Assembly (NCBI RefSeq): GCF_014699055.1
Contig: NZ_JACXAC010000001.1
Coordinates: 959,992-1,023,991, forward strand
Length of the DNA stretch: 64,000 bases
Reading direction: 5' to 3'
Source of the DNA: Hymenobacter armeniacus
Lineage (GTDB): Bacteria; Bacteroidota; Bacteroidia; Cytophagales; Hymenobacteraceae
Numbering within the stretch: position 1 is the stretch's first letter; the number at the start of each line of letters is the position of its first letter. A program made the position numbers and the translations under genes. Of this stretch, positions 37,363 to 46,066 are shown in pieces. The notes under the pieces were generated by a model, which searched no databases, had not been told where the DNA came from, and saw only the letters and a program-made list of their open reading frames with translations.

Positions 37363-37641
37363 AGTAAGGGACTTGGGGTCTTGGGGACTTCGCGTACGCT
37401 GACCTTCGGTGGGGGTGTTGATTTCAGTAGGTAACGTAAGCCGGCCCGAATAGATATAGCGAAACGACGCTACGGGTTGCAACCGCGTTTGGGGCGGAGT
37501 GTTGAGCTTGCCCAAACGACGGGGCGTAGTTTCGCGTTCAGTCATGGACGGACCGCGGCTGCAAATGTTGCCGGTTTATCGGCAGCAGCGCCGCAACTTC
37601 GCTTTCCGTTTTCGGCCCGTCATCCTGCCCCCGCCCCCACT

Positions 37642-38871
37642 GTGAACAAAAAGAAAATCTTCAACGACCCCGTCTACGGCTTCGTCACCATCCCCACGGA
37701 GTTCCTGTTCGACCTGATTGAGCACCGCTACTTTCAACGGCTGCGGCGCATTCAGCAGCTCGGGCTCACGGGGTTTGTGTACCCGGGGGCGCTGCACACG
37801 CGCTTTCACCACGCGCTAGGCGCCATGCACCTGATGAGCCTGGCCCTGCGCACGCTCAAGGACAAGGGCGTGAAGATTTCGGCGGCCGAGGGCGAGGCGG
37901 CCATGGCCGCCATTCTGCTGCACGACGTGGGCCACGGCCCCCTCTCCCACGCCCTCGAGACGGCCATTTTCCAAAATGTGCCGCACGAGCAGGTGTCGGT
38001 TTTCCTCATGCAGCGGCTGAACTTGGAGTTTCACGGCAAGCTGGGGCTAGCCATTTCGATGTTTGACGGCACGTACGGCCGGCCGTTTTTTCACCAGCTG
38101 GTGAGCAGCCAGCTCGACATGGACCGCCTCGATTACCTCAACCGCGACTCCTTTTATACCGGCGTGGAAGAAGGCCGCCCCGGGGCCGACCGCCTCATCA
38201 AGATGCTGCGCGTGCACGACGAGCGGCTGGTGCTGGAAGAAAAAGCCGTGTACTCGGTCGAGAACTTTCTGGTGAGCCGCCGCCTGATGTACTGGCAGGT
38301 GTACCTGCACAAAACCGTGACCTCGGCCGAGCAGATGGTTATTCGGGTGGTGCAGCGGGCCCGCGACCTGGCCCGCCAGGGCGTGGAGGTACCCGCCAAC
38401 AGCTGCCTGGGCTACTTCCTAGGCCGCGCCGTGAGCCTGGCCGAGTTTGAGAAGGACGACAAAATCCTCAACCACTTCGTGGAGCTCGACGACTACGACA
38501 TCTGGTCGGCCATCAAGACCTGGGCCGGCCACCCCGACACCGTGCTCAGCTACTTGGCCAAGAGCATCCTGCACCGCAACCTGCTCAAAATCGTGCTGGC
38601 CCCGGAGCCCTTCGACGAAGATTTCCGCCTCGGCATTCGGGAGCTGATTGAGGAAAAATTCAACCTTTCGCCCGAGGAAGCGGCCCTGCTGATGATATCG
38701 GGCCGCCTGAGCAACAGCGCCTACAACGCCGAAAGTCAGGAGCCCATCGAAATACTGACCAAAAAAGGCGACGTGGTGAACGTGATGGAAGCCTCCGACC
38801 TGCCCAACATCCGCGCGCTCAGCCAACGAGTCGAGAAGTTCTACATCTGCTACCCGAAGGAAATAGTTTAG
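37642..38871 (+). CDS. HD-domain phosphohydrolase (dNTPase-like)
   Basis: 409 aa starting at GTG 37642 (VNKKKIFNDPVYGFV), which matches family starts. The longer frame from 37477 begins antisense to the porX leader and is rejected. The HD metal motif is complete: TRFHHALGAMHLM, then AILLHDVGHGPLSHALE, and a later Asp in SSQLDMDRLDYLNRDSF. Relatives include YwfO-like and SAMHD1-like dNTP or nucleotide triphosphohydrolases. It is divergent from porX and directly upstream of lpxD. Its stop codon is part of a 32-bp inverted-repeat arm. Confidence 0.87.
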   Translation: MNKKKIFNDPVYGFVTIPTEFLFDLIEHRYFQRLRRIQQLGLTGFVYPGALHTRFHHALGAMHLMSLALRTLKDKGVKISAAEGEAAMAAILLHDVGHGPLSHALETAIFQNVPHEQVSVFLMQRLNLEFHGKLGLAISMFDGTYGRPFFHQLVSSQLDMDRLDYLNRDSFYTGVEEGRPGADRLIKMLRVHDERLVLEEKAVYSVENFLVSRRLMYWQVYLHKTVTSAEQMVIRVVQRARDLARQGVEVPANSCLGYFLGRAVSLAEFEKDDKILNHFVELDDYDIWSAIKTWAGHPDTVLSYLAKSILHRNLLKIVLAPEPFDEDFRLGIRELIEEKFNLSPEEAALLMISGRLSNSAYNAESQEPIEILTKKGDVVNVMEASDLPNIRALSQRVEKFYICYPKEIV

Positions 38872-38969
38872 GTGTCAGTTGTTGGTTGTCAGTTGTCAGG
38901 CATCTAGGCCGAGCACGCCCCCGTGCATTGGCCGGAACCTGACAACTGACAACCAACAACTGACACCTA
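38869..38969. repeat. Intergenic inverted repeat between the HD gene and lpxD
   Basis: Two perfect 32-nt arms (38869-38900 and 38938-38969) made of GTCAGTTGTTGGTTGTCAGT-type sequence surround a 37-nt loop. The loop itself has a small CACG/CGTG stem. The left arm begins within the HD gene stop codon; the right arm ends inside a possible -7 box (TATTTTTG, 38968-38975). Confidence 0.85.
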
Positions 38970-38981
38970 TTTTTGCCGCCT

Positions 38982-40022
38982 ATGGAATTTACCGTTCAGC
39001 AAATCGCCGAAGTGCTCGGCGGCACCGTGGAGGGCGACGCCTCCCAGCGCATTTCCAGCCTGGCCAAGATTGAAGAAGCCCAGGCCGGCTCCCTTACTTT
39101 CCTCTCCAACGCCAAATACGAGCCCTTTTTATACGAAACCGGGGCCTCGGCCGTCATCGTCGGCCAGAACCAGGAATTGCGGCAAGCCGTGAAACCCACG
39201 CTGATACGGGTTGAAAACCCTTACACGGCCTTCAGCCAGCTGCTGGAGTTCTACGCGCAGGCCACCCGCACCGGCAAGCGCGGCGTGGAAGAGCCTTCGT
39301 TTATCGGCAAAAGCTCGGAAATCGGTGCCGGGCACTACCGGGGGGCTTTCTCCTACATCGGCGAGCAGTGCAAGCTGGGCGACAACGTGCTGGTGTTCCC
39401 GCACGCCTACATCGGCGACCGGGTTACGATTGGCGAGGGCAGCGTCATCCACGCGGGGGCCAAAATCTACCCCGATACCGTCATTGGCAAGTTCTGCGTC
39501 ATCAAAGCCGGCGCCGTGGTGGGCTCCGATGGGTTTGGCTTCGCGCCGCAGCCTGATGGCTCCTACAAGGCCATTCCGCAAATCGGCAACGTGGTGCTGG
39601 AAGACTACGTGAGCATCGGCGCCAACGCCACCGTCGACTGCGCCACGCTGGGCTCGACGCGGGTGGGCCGGGGCAGCAAAATCGACAACCTCGTGCAGCT
39701 GGCCCACAACGTGGAAATTGGCCGCAACACCGTCATCGCGGCCCAAACCGGCATCGCCGGTTCGGCCAAAATCGGCGACCAGTGCGTGCTGGCGGGGCAG
39801 GTGGGCATGGCTGGCCACGTCACGCTGGCCAACAAAACCACCGTCACGGCGCAGTCCGGCATCGGCAAAAACGTGAAGCAGGAAGGCACCATCCTGCAGG
39901 GCTCCACGGCCTTCGACTTCAAGCAAAACCAGCGCGCCCAAATCGTATTCCGCCGCCTGCCCGAGCTCGAGCAGCGCGTGGCGCAGCTGGAAAAGGCAAA
40001 AAACGCGACGGAAAAGCCCTAG
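38982..40022 (+). CDS. lpxD: UDP-3-O-(3-hydroxyacyl)glucosamine N-acyltransferase LpxD
   Basis: 346 aa, third enzyme of lipid A synthesis, adding the N-linked hydroxyacyl chain from acyl-ACP. The N-terminal uridine-binding domain (about 1-100), the left-handed beta-helix of hexapeptide repeats (about 105-300, e.g. [20 protein letters not shown] and catalytic His in [11 protein letters not shown]), and the C-terminal helix with [16 protein letters not shown] are all present. The ATG at 38982 is used. First gene of lpxD - lpxC/fabZ - lpxA. Confidence 0.96.
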   Translation: MEFTVQQIAEVLGGTVEGDASQRISSLAKIEEAQAGSLTFLSNAKYEPFLYETGASAVIVGQNQELRQAVKPTLIRVENPYTAFSQLLEFYAQATRTGKRGVEEPSFIGKSSEIGAGHYRGAFSYIGEQCKLGDNVLVFPHAYIGDRVTIGEGSVIHAGAKIYPDTVIGKFCVIKAGAVVGSDGFGFAPQPDGSYKAIPQIGNVVLEDYVSIGANATVDCATLGSTRVGRGSKIDNLVQLAHNVEIGRNTVIAAQTGIAGSAKIGDQCVLAGQVGMAGHVTLANKTTVTAQSGIGKNVKQEGTILQGSTAFDFKQNQRAQIVFRRLPELEQRVAQLEKAKNATEKP

Positions 40023-40121
40023 CTTTGCAGCTTCTTAGTTGTTCGTTGCTAGTTGTCAGTTGTTAGGCTACCAGGCTTTAAACGACTAACAACAAACAAC
40101 AAACAACTGACAACCAATGAA
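40020..40121 (+). repeat. Imperfect intergenic inverted repeat, with possible promoter, between lpxD and lpxC-fabZ
   Basis: GTTGTCAGTTG at 40053-40063 pairs with CAACTGACAAC at 40105-40115 inside a longer run of TTAGTTGTTCGTTG and AACAAACAACAA sequence. A -7-like box TAGCTTTG (40020-40027) overlaps the lpxD stop codon, so the repeat could sit in the leader of a separate lpxC transcript. No good -33 TTG is seen. Confidence 0.55.
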
Positions 40122-41516
40122 ATGAACGACAAGCAACACACCATTCAGGCGCCCGTGACGGTGCGCGGCATCGGACTGCACACCGGCGTGGAAGCCACCA
40201 TGACGTTTTGCCCCGCGCCGGTGGGCCACGGCTACAAATTTCAGCGGGTCGACATGCCCGGGCAGCCCATCGTGGACGCCGACGTGGACAACGTGGTGGA
40301 CCTGAGCCGCGGCACCACCATCGAGCAGAACGGCGCCCGCGTAAACACCGTGGAACACACCCTGGCCGCGCTGGTGGGCCTGCAGCTGGACAACGTGCTC
40401 ATTCAGCTTTCCGGCCCCGAGCCGCCCATCATGGACGGGTCGTCGGCGGAGTTCATTAAGGCAATTGAAACCGTGGGCCTGCAGGAGCAGAACGCGCTGC
40501 GCAACTACTACGAAATCCCGGAAAGCATCCGTTACGTCGACAACGCCCGCGGCGTGGAAATTGCGGCCCTGCCGCTGTCCGACTACCGCCTCACGGTGAT
40601 GGTGGACTACAACTCGCCGGTGCTGGGCTCGCAGCACGCCACGCTGGCCGACATCAACCAGTTTGGCGACGAAATTGCCTCGTCGCGCACGTTCTGCTTT
40701 TTGCACGAGCTGGAAATGCTCTACAAAAACAACCTCATTCGCGGCGGCGACCTCTCCAACGCCATTGTGGTGGTCGACCGCGTGGTGAGCGACGACGAGC
40801 TGACCGACCTGGCCAAAATGCTGGGCAAGCCCCGCGTGTCGGTGAAGAAAGAGGGCATTCTCAACAACGTGGACCTGCGCCACAAAAACGAGCCCGCCCG
40901 CCACAAGCTGCTCGACCTCGTGGGCGACCTCGCATTGGTGGGCCGCCCGCTGAAAGGCCAGATTCTGGCCGCCCGCCCCGGCCACGCGGCCAACGTGGCT
41001 TTTGCCAAGCGCATTAAAAAGAAGATGCTGGAGGCCCGCAGCAACCCCGTGCCAGTGTATGACCTGAACCGCGAGCCGGTGATGGACATCAACCGCATCA
41101 TGCAGGTGCTGCCCCACCGCTACCCGTTCATGATGATTGACAAGGTCATTCACCTCGACGACCAGGTGGTGACGGCCGTGAAAAACGTGTCCATCAACGA
41201 GCCTTTTTTCCAGGGGCACTTCCCCGGCAACCCGGTGATGCCCGGCGTGCTGCAGATTGAAGGCCTGGCCCAAACCGGCGGCATTCTGGTGATGAACACC
41301 GTGCCCGACCCCGAAAACTACTGGCAATACTTCCTGGGCATCGAAAATGCCCGCTTCCGGAAGAAGGTGCTGCCCGGCGATACCATCATTTACCACTGCC
41401 AGCTGCTGGCGCCCATCAAGCGCGGCATTGCCAAAATGCGCGGCCAAGCTTTCGTGAATGGCAAAGTGGTGTGCGAAGCCGAAATGAGCGCCGCCATCGT
41501 CCGCAAAGACGCCTAA
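40122..41516 (+). CDS. lpxC-fabZ: Bifunctional LpxC deacetylase / FabZ dehydratase
   Basis: 464 aa fusion typical of Bacteroidota. Residues 1-310 are LpxC, the zinc deacetylase that commits UDP-acyl-GlcNAc to lipid A. The zinc ligands are in VNTVEHTLAALVG and in KLLDLVGDLALVG, and the active-site segment is SGPEPPIMDGSSAEFI. Residues about 320-464 are FabZ, the 3-hydroxyacyl-ACP dehydratase, with the catalytic His in LPHRYPFMMID and the motif FFQGHFPGNPVMPGVLQIE. The ATG at 40122 follows a low-complexity leader. Confidence 0.97.
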   Translation: MNDKQHTIQAPVTVRGIGLHTGVEATMTFCPAPVGHGYKFQRVDMPGQPIVDADVDNVVDLSRGTTIEQNGARVNTVEHTLAALVGLQLDNVLIQLSGPEPPIMDGSSAEFIKAIETVGLQEQNALRNYYEIPESIRYVDNARGVEIAALPLSDYRLTVMVDYNSPVLGSQHATLADINQFGDEIASSRTFCFLHELEMLYKNNLIRGGDLSNAIVVVDRVVSDDELTDLAKMLGKPRVSVKKEGILNNVDLRHKNEPARHKLLDLVGDLALVGRPLKGQILAARPGHAANVAFAKRIKKKMLEARSNPVPVYDLNREPVMDINRIMQVLPHRYPFMMIDKVIHLDDQVVTAVKNVSINEPFFQGHFPGNPVMPGVLQIEGLAQTGGILVMNTVPDPENYWQYFLGIENARFRKKVLPGDTIIYHCQLLAPIKRGIAKMRGQAFVNGKVVCEAEMSAAIVRKDA

Positions 41517-41529
41517 TTTTTTAATTAAT

Positions 41530-41613
41530 AATTAAGAATTAAGAATTAAAAATCACTGGCAACTCCTTCGCCATGGTCTTCAATTTTTAATTTTTAATTC
41601 TTAATTCTTAATT
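41530..41613. repeat. Intergenic inverted repeat between lpxC-fabZ and lpxA
   Basis: Two perfect 24-nt AT-only arms: AATTAAGAATTAAGAATTAA continuing to 41553, and its complement at 41590-41613. The loop is 36 nt. The sequence family differs from the GTTGTCAGTTG repeats at the two preceding junctions. Confidence 0.85.
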
Positions 41614-41625
41614 CCAAAAAGAAGA

Positions 41626-42432
41626 ATGCTTTCTCCCCTCGCTCACATTCACCCCGATGCTCGCCTCGCGCCCGGCGTAACCGTTGAACCGTTTACGACC
41701 ATTGCGGCCGATGTGGAGATTGGCGAGGGCACCTGGATTGGGCCCAATGTGACCATCATGAGCGGGGCCCGCATCGGGGCGCACTGCCAGGTGTTTCCGG
41801 GCGCCGTGATTGGGGCCGTGCCGCAGGACTTGAAGTTTGCGGGCGAGCAAACCACCGCCGTGATTGGCGACCACACCGTCATTCGGGAGTGCGTGACCGT
41901 GAACCGCGGCACCGTGGACCGCGGCGAAACCCGCGTGGGCAGCCACTGCCTGCTGATGGCCTACGTGCACATTGCCCACGACTGCGTCATCGGCCACCAC
42001 TGCATCCTGGCCAACACCGTGCAGGTGGCCGGCCACGTCGAAATCGGGGACTACGCCATTGTGGGCGGCTCGTCGGCCGTGCACCAGTTCGTGAAAATCG
42101 GCGCCCACGCCATGATTTCGGGCGGCTCGCTGGTGCGCAAAGACGTGCCGCCGTACGTGAAGGCTGGCCGCGAGCCTTTGTCCTACGCCGGCGCCAACTC
42201 GGTGGGCCTGCGCCGCCGCGGGTTTTCGGAAGAAGCCATCAACCAGGTGCAGCAGCTGTACCGCACGCTGTTTTTGGGCGGCCTGAACAACCACGACGCG
42301 CTGGCTCAGATTGAGCGCGAGCTGCCCGCCACGCCGGAGCGCGAAACGGCGGTGGGCTTTGTGCGGGCGGCCACGCGTGGCATCATCAAAGGCCCCAAGC
42401 GCGGCCGTACCGACGGCAGCGAGGCCGAATAA
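41626..42432 (+). CDS. lpxA: UDP-N-acetylglucosamine acyltransferase LpxA
   Basis: 268 aa, the normal length. It adds the 3-O-hydroxyacyl chain to UDP-GlcNAc, the first step of lipid A synthesis. It has ten or so hexapeptide repeats (LAPGVTVEPFTTIAADVEIG, IGEGTWIGPNVTIMSG), the catalytic His region LLMAYVHIAHDCVIGHH, and the C-terminal helical domain with NSVGLRRRGFSEEAI. Start ATG 41626. Confidence 0.96.
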   Translation: MLSPLAHIHPDARLAPGVTVEPFTTIAADVEIGEGTWIGPNVTIMSGARIGAHCQVFPGAVIGAVPQDLKFAGEQTTAVIGDHTVIRECVTVNRGTVDRGETRVGSHCLLMAYVHIAHDCVIGHHCILANTVQVAGHVEIGDYAIVGGSSAVHQFVKIGAHAMISGGSLVRKDVPPYVKAGREPLSYAGANSVGLRRRGFSEEAINQVQQLYRTLFLGGLNNHDALAQIERELPATPERETAVGFVRAATRGIIKGPKRGRTDGSEAE

Positions 42433-42446
42433 TCTTTCTTGTTCAG

Positions 42447-43070
42447 TTGCTACTCACCGCCACCGGCCTGGGCAAGCGCTTTCAGCGCGACTGGATATTC
42501 CAGGGCCTGACGCGCACGTTTCGGCCGGGCAGCGCCACGGCCGTGCTCGGGCCCAACGGTGCCGGCAAAAGCACGCTGCTGAACACCCTTTCGGGCCAGC
42601 TGCTGCCCACCCAGGGCGAGCTGACCTATGAGCTGGCCGGCCGTGCGGTGCCCGTGGAAGACGTGCCCCAGCACCTAGCCTACGCCGCCCCCTATCTGGA
42701 GCTGCTGGAAGAGCTGACGCTGCTGGAGCTGCTACAGTTTCACACAAGTTTCAAGCCTCTGCGGCCGGGCATCACGCCGGACAAGCTCATCGACGTGATG
42801 TACCTCGAAAACGCGCGCCAGCAGCTGGTGCGCGAGTTCTCATCGGGCATGAAGCAGCGCCTGAAACTGGGCCTGGCGCTCTATGCCGCCGCCCCCCTGC
42901 TCCTGCTCGACGAGCCCACAACCAATCTGGACGCAACGGGGGTGGCCTGGTACCAGGAGCACGTGCAGGCCACCCGCGCCGGTCGTACGCTCCTGCTCAG
43001 CTCCAACGTGCCAGCCGAATACGCTTTCTGCGACGAACAATTGCTGGTGACAGATTTCCAGAAGCGCTAA
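42447..43070 (+). CDS. ABC transporter ATP-binding protein
   Basis: 207 aa single nucleotide-binding domain. Walker A GPNGAGKSTLLNTL (about residues 35-48), a signature-type motif EFSSGMKQRLKLGLAL, Walker B LLLLDEPTTNLD, and the H-loop position replaced by SSN in TLLLSSNVPAEY. The start is TTG 42447, 14 nt after lpxA, so it is likely the last gene of the lipid A transcript. No permease gene is adjacent. Its stop codon overlaps that of the convergent gene by three nt. Confidence 0.85.
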   Translation: MLLTATGLGKRFQRDWIFQGLTRTFRPGSATAVLGPNGAGKSTLLNTLSGQLLPTQGELTYELAGRAVPVEDVPQHLAYAAPYLELLEELTLLELLQFHTSFKPLRPGITPDKLIDVMYLENARQQLVREFSSGMKQRLKLGLALYAAAPLLLLDEPTTNLDATGVAWYQEHVQATRAGRTLLLSSNVPAEYAFCDEQLLVTDFQKR

Positions 43071-44077
43071 GGCCGGGTGTCTGATGCCAAGCTAGCTCCA
43101 GCCAGCCGCACGGCCAGTTGCTCAATGTCAGCCCGCCGAGCCAACACGGCCAGCCACTCGTCTGGAATCGCAGCTTCACCGTAGGCCAGGCCCGCGAGGC
43201 CACCAGCTACAGCGCCGGTGGTGTCGGTGTCGTCGCCGAGGTTCACAGCGGCCAGCACCGTGGCGGCGTAGGTGTCGTGCCGCAGCAGACACCAGAGGGC
43301 TGCTTCGAGGGTGTGGACAACGTAGCCGGAAGAAGCAATTTTGCTTTCCGGTTGGTCAGGCAATGCCCCGGAAAGCACCCAGCGGTAATACTTGTCCTCC
43401 ACCACGGCCGGTATACTGCCGTGTTCGAGCCACTGGTTCGCTAGCTCGCGCATGGCGGCATAAGCATCGGCGGGAGCTAAACCGGCCAGCAGCCCCCGCG
43501 CCACCAGCAGATAGATGAAGCAGCCCAGCGTAGAGCGCGGGTGCCCGTGTGTGACGCTGGCCGCGTTTTCGGTCAGAATCCAAGCGGCATCTAAGTCGAG
43601 AGTTTCGGTCCGCCAAGTTTCATGGAAGGCCAGCGGCAGAATGCGCATGAGCGCGCCGTTGCCGTTGTCCTCCTCGGAGCGGGGGCCGGCGGCCGTGGGG
43701 GTAGTGCCGCGCCGCAGCCGGTTGATGGCCGTGCGGGTGGTATTGCCCACGTCGAAAGTCTTGCCGTGGGCAGTCCAGTAGGCACTATCGAGCCAGTTGA
43801 TGCTGCGCCGGGCGAAGTCGGCCAGGTCGGGCGCGGCCGTGCGGCCAGCGGGCAAGGCCAGGGTTTCGGCCAGGCAGAAGGTGAGCGAGGAGTCGTCGGA
43901 CCAAGTGCCGACGGGCTGGTGGTGGGTTCCAAAAGCGCGCATCCCGGTCACGGGGTCTTTCTGACGGGCGGCGCGGGACAAAAACTCCACCGGAACGCCA
44001 AGGGCGTCGCCCACGGCCAGGCCCAGCAAGGCGGCACGGACTTGGGTGGAAAGGGTTGCAGTTGACATGGTCGGCAT
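43067..44077 (-). CDS. ADP-ribosylglycohydrolase family protein
   Basis: 336 aa of the DraG/ARH fold, which removes ADP-ribose from proteins or other substrates using two Mg ions. Metal-binding motifs are present: GLAVGDALGVPVEF, WSDDSSLTFCLAE (metal-ligand SDDS in place of the more usual TDDT), NGALMRILPLAFH, and GDDTDTTGAVAGGLAGLAYG. ATG 44077 or 44068 is the start. It lies 27 nt behind the methyltransferase on the same strand and is probably the last gene of the GbsR-led unit. The target is unknown. Confidence 0.85.
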   Translation of the reverse strand: MPTMSTATLSTQVRAALLGLAVGDALGVPVEFLSRAARQKDPVTGMRAFGTHHQPVGTWSDDSSLTFCLAETLALPAGRTAAPDLADFARRSINWLDSAYWTAHGKTFDVGNTTRTAINRLRRGTTPTAAGPRSEEDNGNGALMRILPLAFHETWRTETLDLDAAWILTENAASVTHGHPRSTLGCFIYLLVARGLLAGLAPADAYAAMRELANQWLEHGSIPAVVEDKYYRWVLSGALPDQPESKIASSGYVVHTLEAALWCLLRHDTYAATVLAAVNLGDDTDTTGAVAGGLAGLAYGEAAIPDEWLAVLARRADIEQLAVRLAGASLASDTRP

Positions 44078-44104
44078 GGAAGGGACGAAAAATGCGCGAA
44101 GCTA

Positions 44105-44881
44105 CTACCGCGCGCCGGTCAGCTCAGCCGTGAGCAGCACCGCGCAGCCGGGCCACAGGCGCCGCTGCCGCAGCCCGCCAAAACCGGCCTGCCGCAGGGC
44201 GTGGCGCAGCTGCCCTAGGTCGAAGCCGCGCCGGAGGTAGCCGGCCAGCGCGGCATGCACCGCGGCGGCCGGGCACAGCCACCGCACCACCGGCATCAGC
44301 GCGGCCAGGTACGCGGGCAACAGCCGCCGCAGCCAGCCCCGCGCGGGCAGCACCACTTCGAGCAGGGCCAACTGGCCGCCCGGCCGCAGCAGCCGGGCCG
44401 CCTCGCGGGCCAGCGCGGGGTAGGCGGCCGGGTCCAGGGTTTTCAGCCCGAAAGTGCTGGTAACAACGTGCGCCCGGCCCGCGGGCAAGCCGGTGGCCAG
44501 CGCATCGGCCGGGTGCAGCGCCAGCCCGGGGCCGGCCGCGTGCCGGCTGGCCCGGGCGAGCATGGCGGCCGAAAAATCGACGGCCGTGAGGTGCAGGCCG
44601 GACCCAAGGCGGCGGCTGAGGGCCGGCCACAGGTCGGCGCCCCCGGCCATCAGGTCGACCACCTGCACCCGATGGCCGGGGGCCGGCGCGTGCAGGCCGT
44701 GCGCCAATTGCTGACGCCAGCGGCCCAGCATGCCCCCCGACAACCAAGGCGCAAAACCGTAGGTGGGCGCCATGGCATCGAACAGAGCCCGCACCCGGGC
44801 GGGAGCATAGGCCGAGCTGCCGGTTGTGCGCGGCGCGACGCGGATGCCGGGGGAGCAGGGCCTTTCCATCGTCTTATTCAT
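44105..44881 (-). CDS. Class I SAM-dependent methyltransferase (UbiE/MenG-like)
   Basis: 258 aa. The SAM-binding motif QVVDLMAGGADLW (about residues 73-85), a later acidic turn VDFSAAMLARA, and TSTFGLKTLDPAAYPALARE follow the UbiE-like pattern, with LLRPGGQLALLEVVLP as motif III. A hydrophobic stretch near 175-205 may contact the membrane. It is very GC-rich. Its ATG overlaps the end of the upstream membrane/SRPBCC gene by 8 nt, so translation is probably coupled. The substrate (quinone, lipid or other) is unknown. Confidence 0.78.
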   Translation of the reverse strand: MNKTMERPCSPGIRVAPRTTGSSAYAPARVRALFDAMAPTYGFAPWLSGGMLGRWRQQLAHGLHAPAPGHRVQVVDLMAGGADLWPALSRRLGSGLHLTAVDFSAAMLARASRHAAGPGLALHPADALATGLPAGRAHVVTSTFGLKTLDPAAYPALAREAARLLRPGGQLALLEVVLPARGWLRRLLPAYLAALMPVVRWLCPAAAVHAALAGYLRRGFDLGQLRHALRQAGFGGLRQRRLWPGCAVLLTAELTGAR

Positions 44882-46013
44882 GAGTGCGGCTAGCTTCGGC
44901 CTGTTCTTTCAGGGTAGCCAGCACCTGGCCGTGCATGGTATCGAGCAGGTAGTCGCTCCAAAGCTGCCAGTAAAACTGCGGGCCAATGGAGTGGCGGTAC
45001 ACCGTGCGGGCTTCGAGCAGCGTGCGCCCGCCCGGCAACGGCTGCAGCCGGAACGTGCCGCTGTCGACCCGAAAAAACCCGTGCAGGTGCGGCGCGTGCA
45101 CGCTGGGGTACGGGCTAAGCTCGCGCATGGGCGCGGGCATGCTGGGCGGCGGCACGGCAAACGTGAGGCTGCGGCCGGGCTCCCACCCCACCACCGGCAA
45201 GTGGGCCAGGCCCTGCGAGTAGCGGCACACCAGTGTGCGGCGGCCGGTGGCCGAATCGAGCGCGAAAGCCGTGCGCGTGGGGTACACCACGCCCGCCCGA
45301 AACCAGGAGTTGGCGGCCGGGTACGTCACGGGGCGCATCAGCACGGCCCACACGGCGGCCGGCGGCGCGTTCACCACTCGCTGCGTCGTCACGCGCCGAG
45401 GCAGCACCGGGGCTGGGTGGCGCACCTCGTACTCCTGCGCGGCCGGGTACAGCAGCACCACGGCGGCCAGCACGGGCAGGGGCCGGCGCGGGCCGCGCAT
45501 TTCCACCACCGCCTGCCCCAGCAGCCCGCCAACCAGTGCCAGCACCAGGGCAAAAGGCAGCGCCATCAATACGCAAATGATGCCTTCGCCCCCCGAAGAG
45601 ATGAGCAGCAGCATCGAAGCCAACACCGCCATAATGGCCACCACCGCCCACGAAACCGACCACACGCCGCCTGCTCGCTCGGGCTGCTTCCGCCGGTACA
45701 GCAGCACCGCCACGAAGCTGCAGATAGTGGGCGACAGGCAAAACAGCGTGGCCCCATACGACTCGTACCGCCGCAGCGACAGCCACATCAACAGCGTGCC
45801 CAGCACGCCGGCCACCAGCGCCGTGCCCACAATGGCCAGCAACGCCGAGCCCCAGGCACTGCCAGACTCTTCCTCTTCGGGCTGATGCGCGAAGGCGGTA
45901 CCGGCCGGCTGTTCCGGCGGGGTCTGAAACGACGCAAAGGGCGGGGCCGCCGCCGGGTCGTTCTCGATGGGGTTGGGTTCGGTCGGCTCGGGTTGGTTCT
46001 CGGACGGCAGCAT
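44874..46013 (-). CDS. Membrane protein with C-terminal SRPBCC (polyketide cyclase-like) domain
   Basis: 379 aa. A Pro/Glu-rich cytoplasmic N-terminus (1-50) precedes four predicted helices (about 53-205; e.g. LLAIVGTALVAGVLGTLLMW and FALVLALVGGLLGQAVV). A soluble SRPBCC domain follows (about 208-375) with QRVVNAPPAAVWAVLMRPVT and the end helix of a START-like fold. Such domains bind hydrophobic ligands. It is in the same unit as a GbsR regulator and a methyltransferase, which suggests a membrane-lipid or pigment-related task, an inference only. Confidence 0.7.
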   Translation of the reverse strand: MLPSENQPEPTEPNPIENDPAAAPPFASFQTPPEQPAGTAFAHQPEEEESGSAWGSALLAIVGTALVAGVLGTLLMWLSLRRYESYGATLFCLSPTICSFVAVLLYRRKQPERAGGVWSVSWAVVAIMAVLASMLLLISSGGEGIICVLMALPFALVLALVGGLLGQAVVEMRGPRRPLPVLAAVVLLYPAAQEYEVRHPAPVLPRRVTTQRVVNAPPAAVWAVLMRPVTYPAANSWFRAGVVYPTRTAFALDSATGRRTLVCRYSQGLAHLPVVGWEPGRSLTFAVPPPSMPAPMRELSPYPSVHAPHLHGFFRVDSGTFRLQPLPGGRTLLEARTVYRHSIGPQFYWQLWSDYLLDTMHGQVLATLKEQAEASRTHE

Positions 46014-46066
46014 ATGATAAACCTGAAAGAGTGAACAAAACGGCCAAGCCGACCGCCGGGCGGGTA

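Noticed and set aside
37477..37641. N-terminal extension of the HD-domain protein
   Set aside because: These codons are antisense to the porX leader and Arg/Ala-rich without family similarity; GTG 37642 begins at the conserved KKKIFNDPVYGF.
38869..38969. Possible CRISPR-like repeats
   Set aside because: Only one pair of inverted arms and no regular direct repeats with spacers. It is a stem-loop-forming intergenic repeat.
42447..43070. ABC ATPase as part of an Lpt or MsbA exporter
   Set aside because: It is a single short ATPase domain without a permease next to it. Position after lpxA alone is not enough to assign a lipid A export role.
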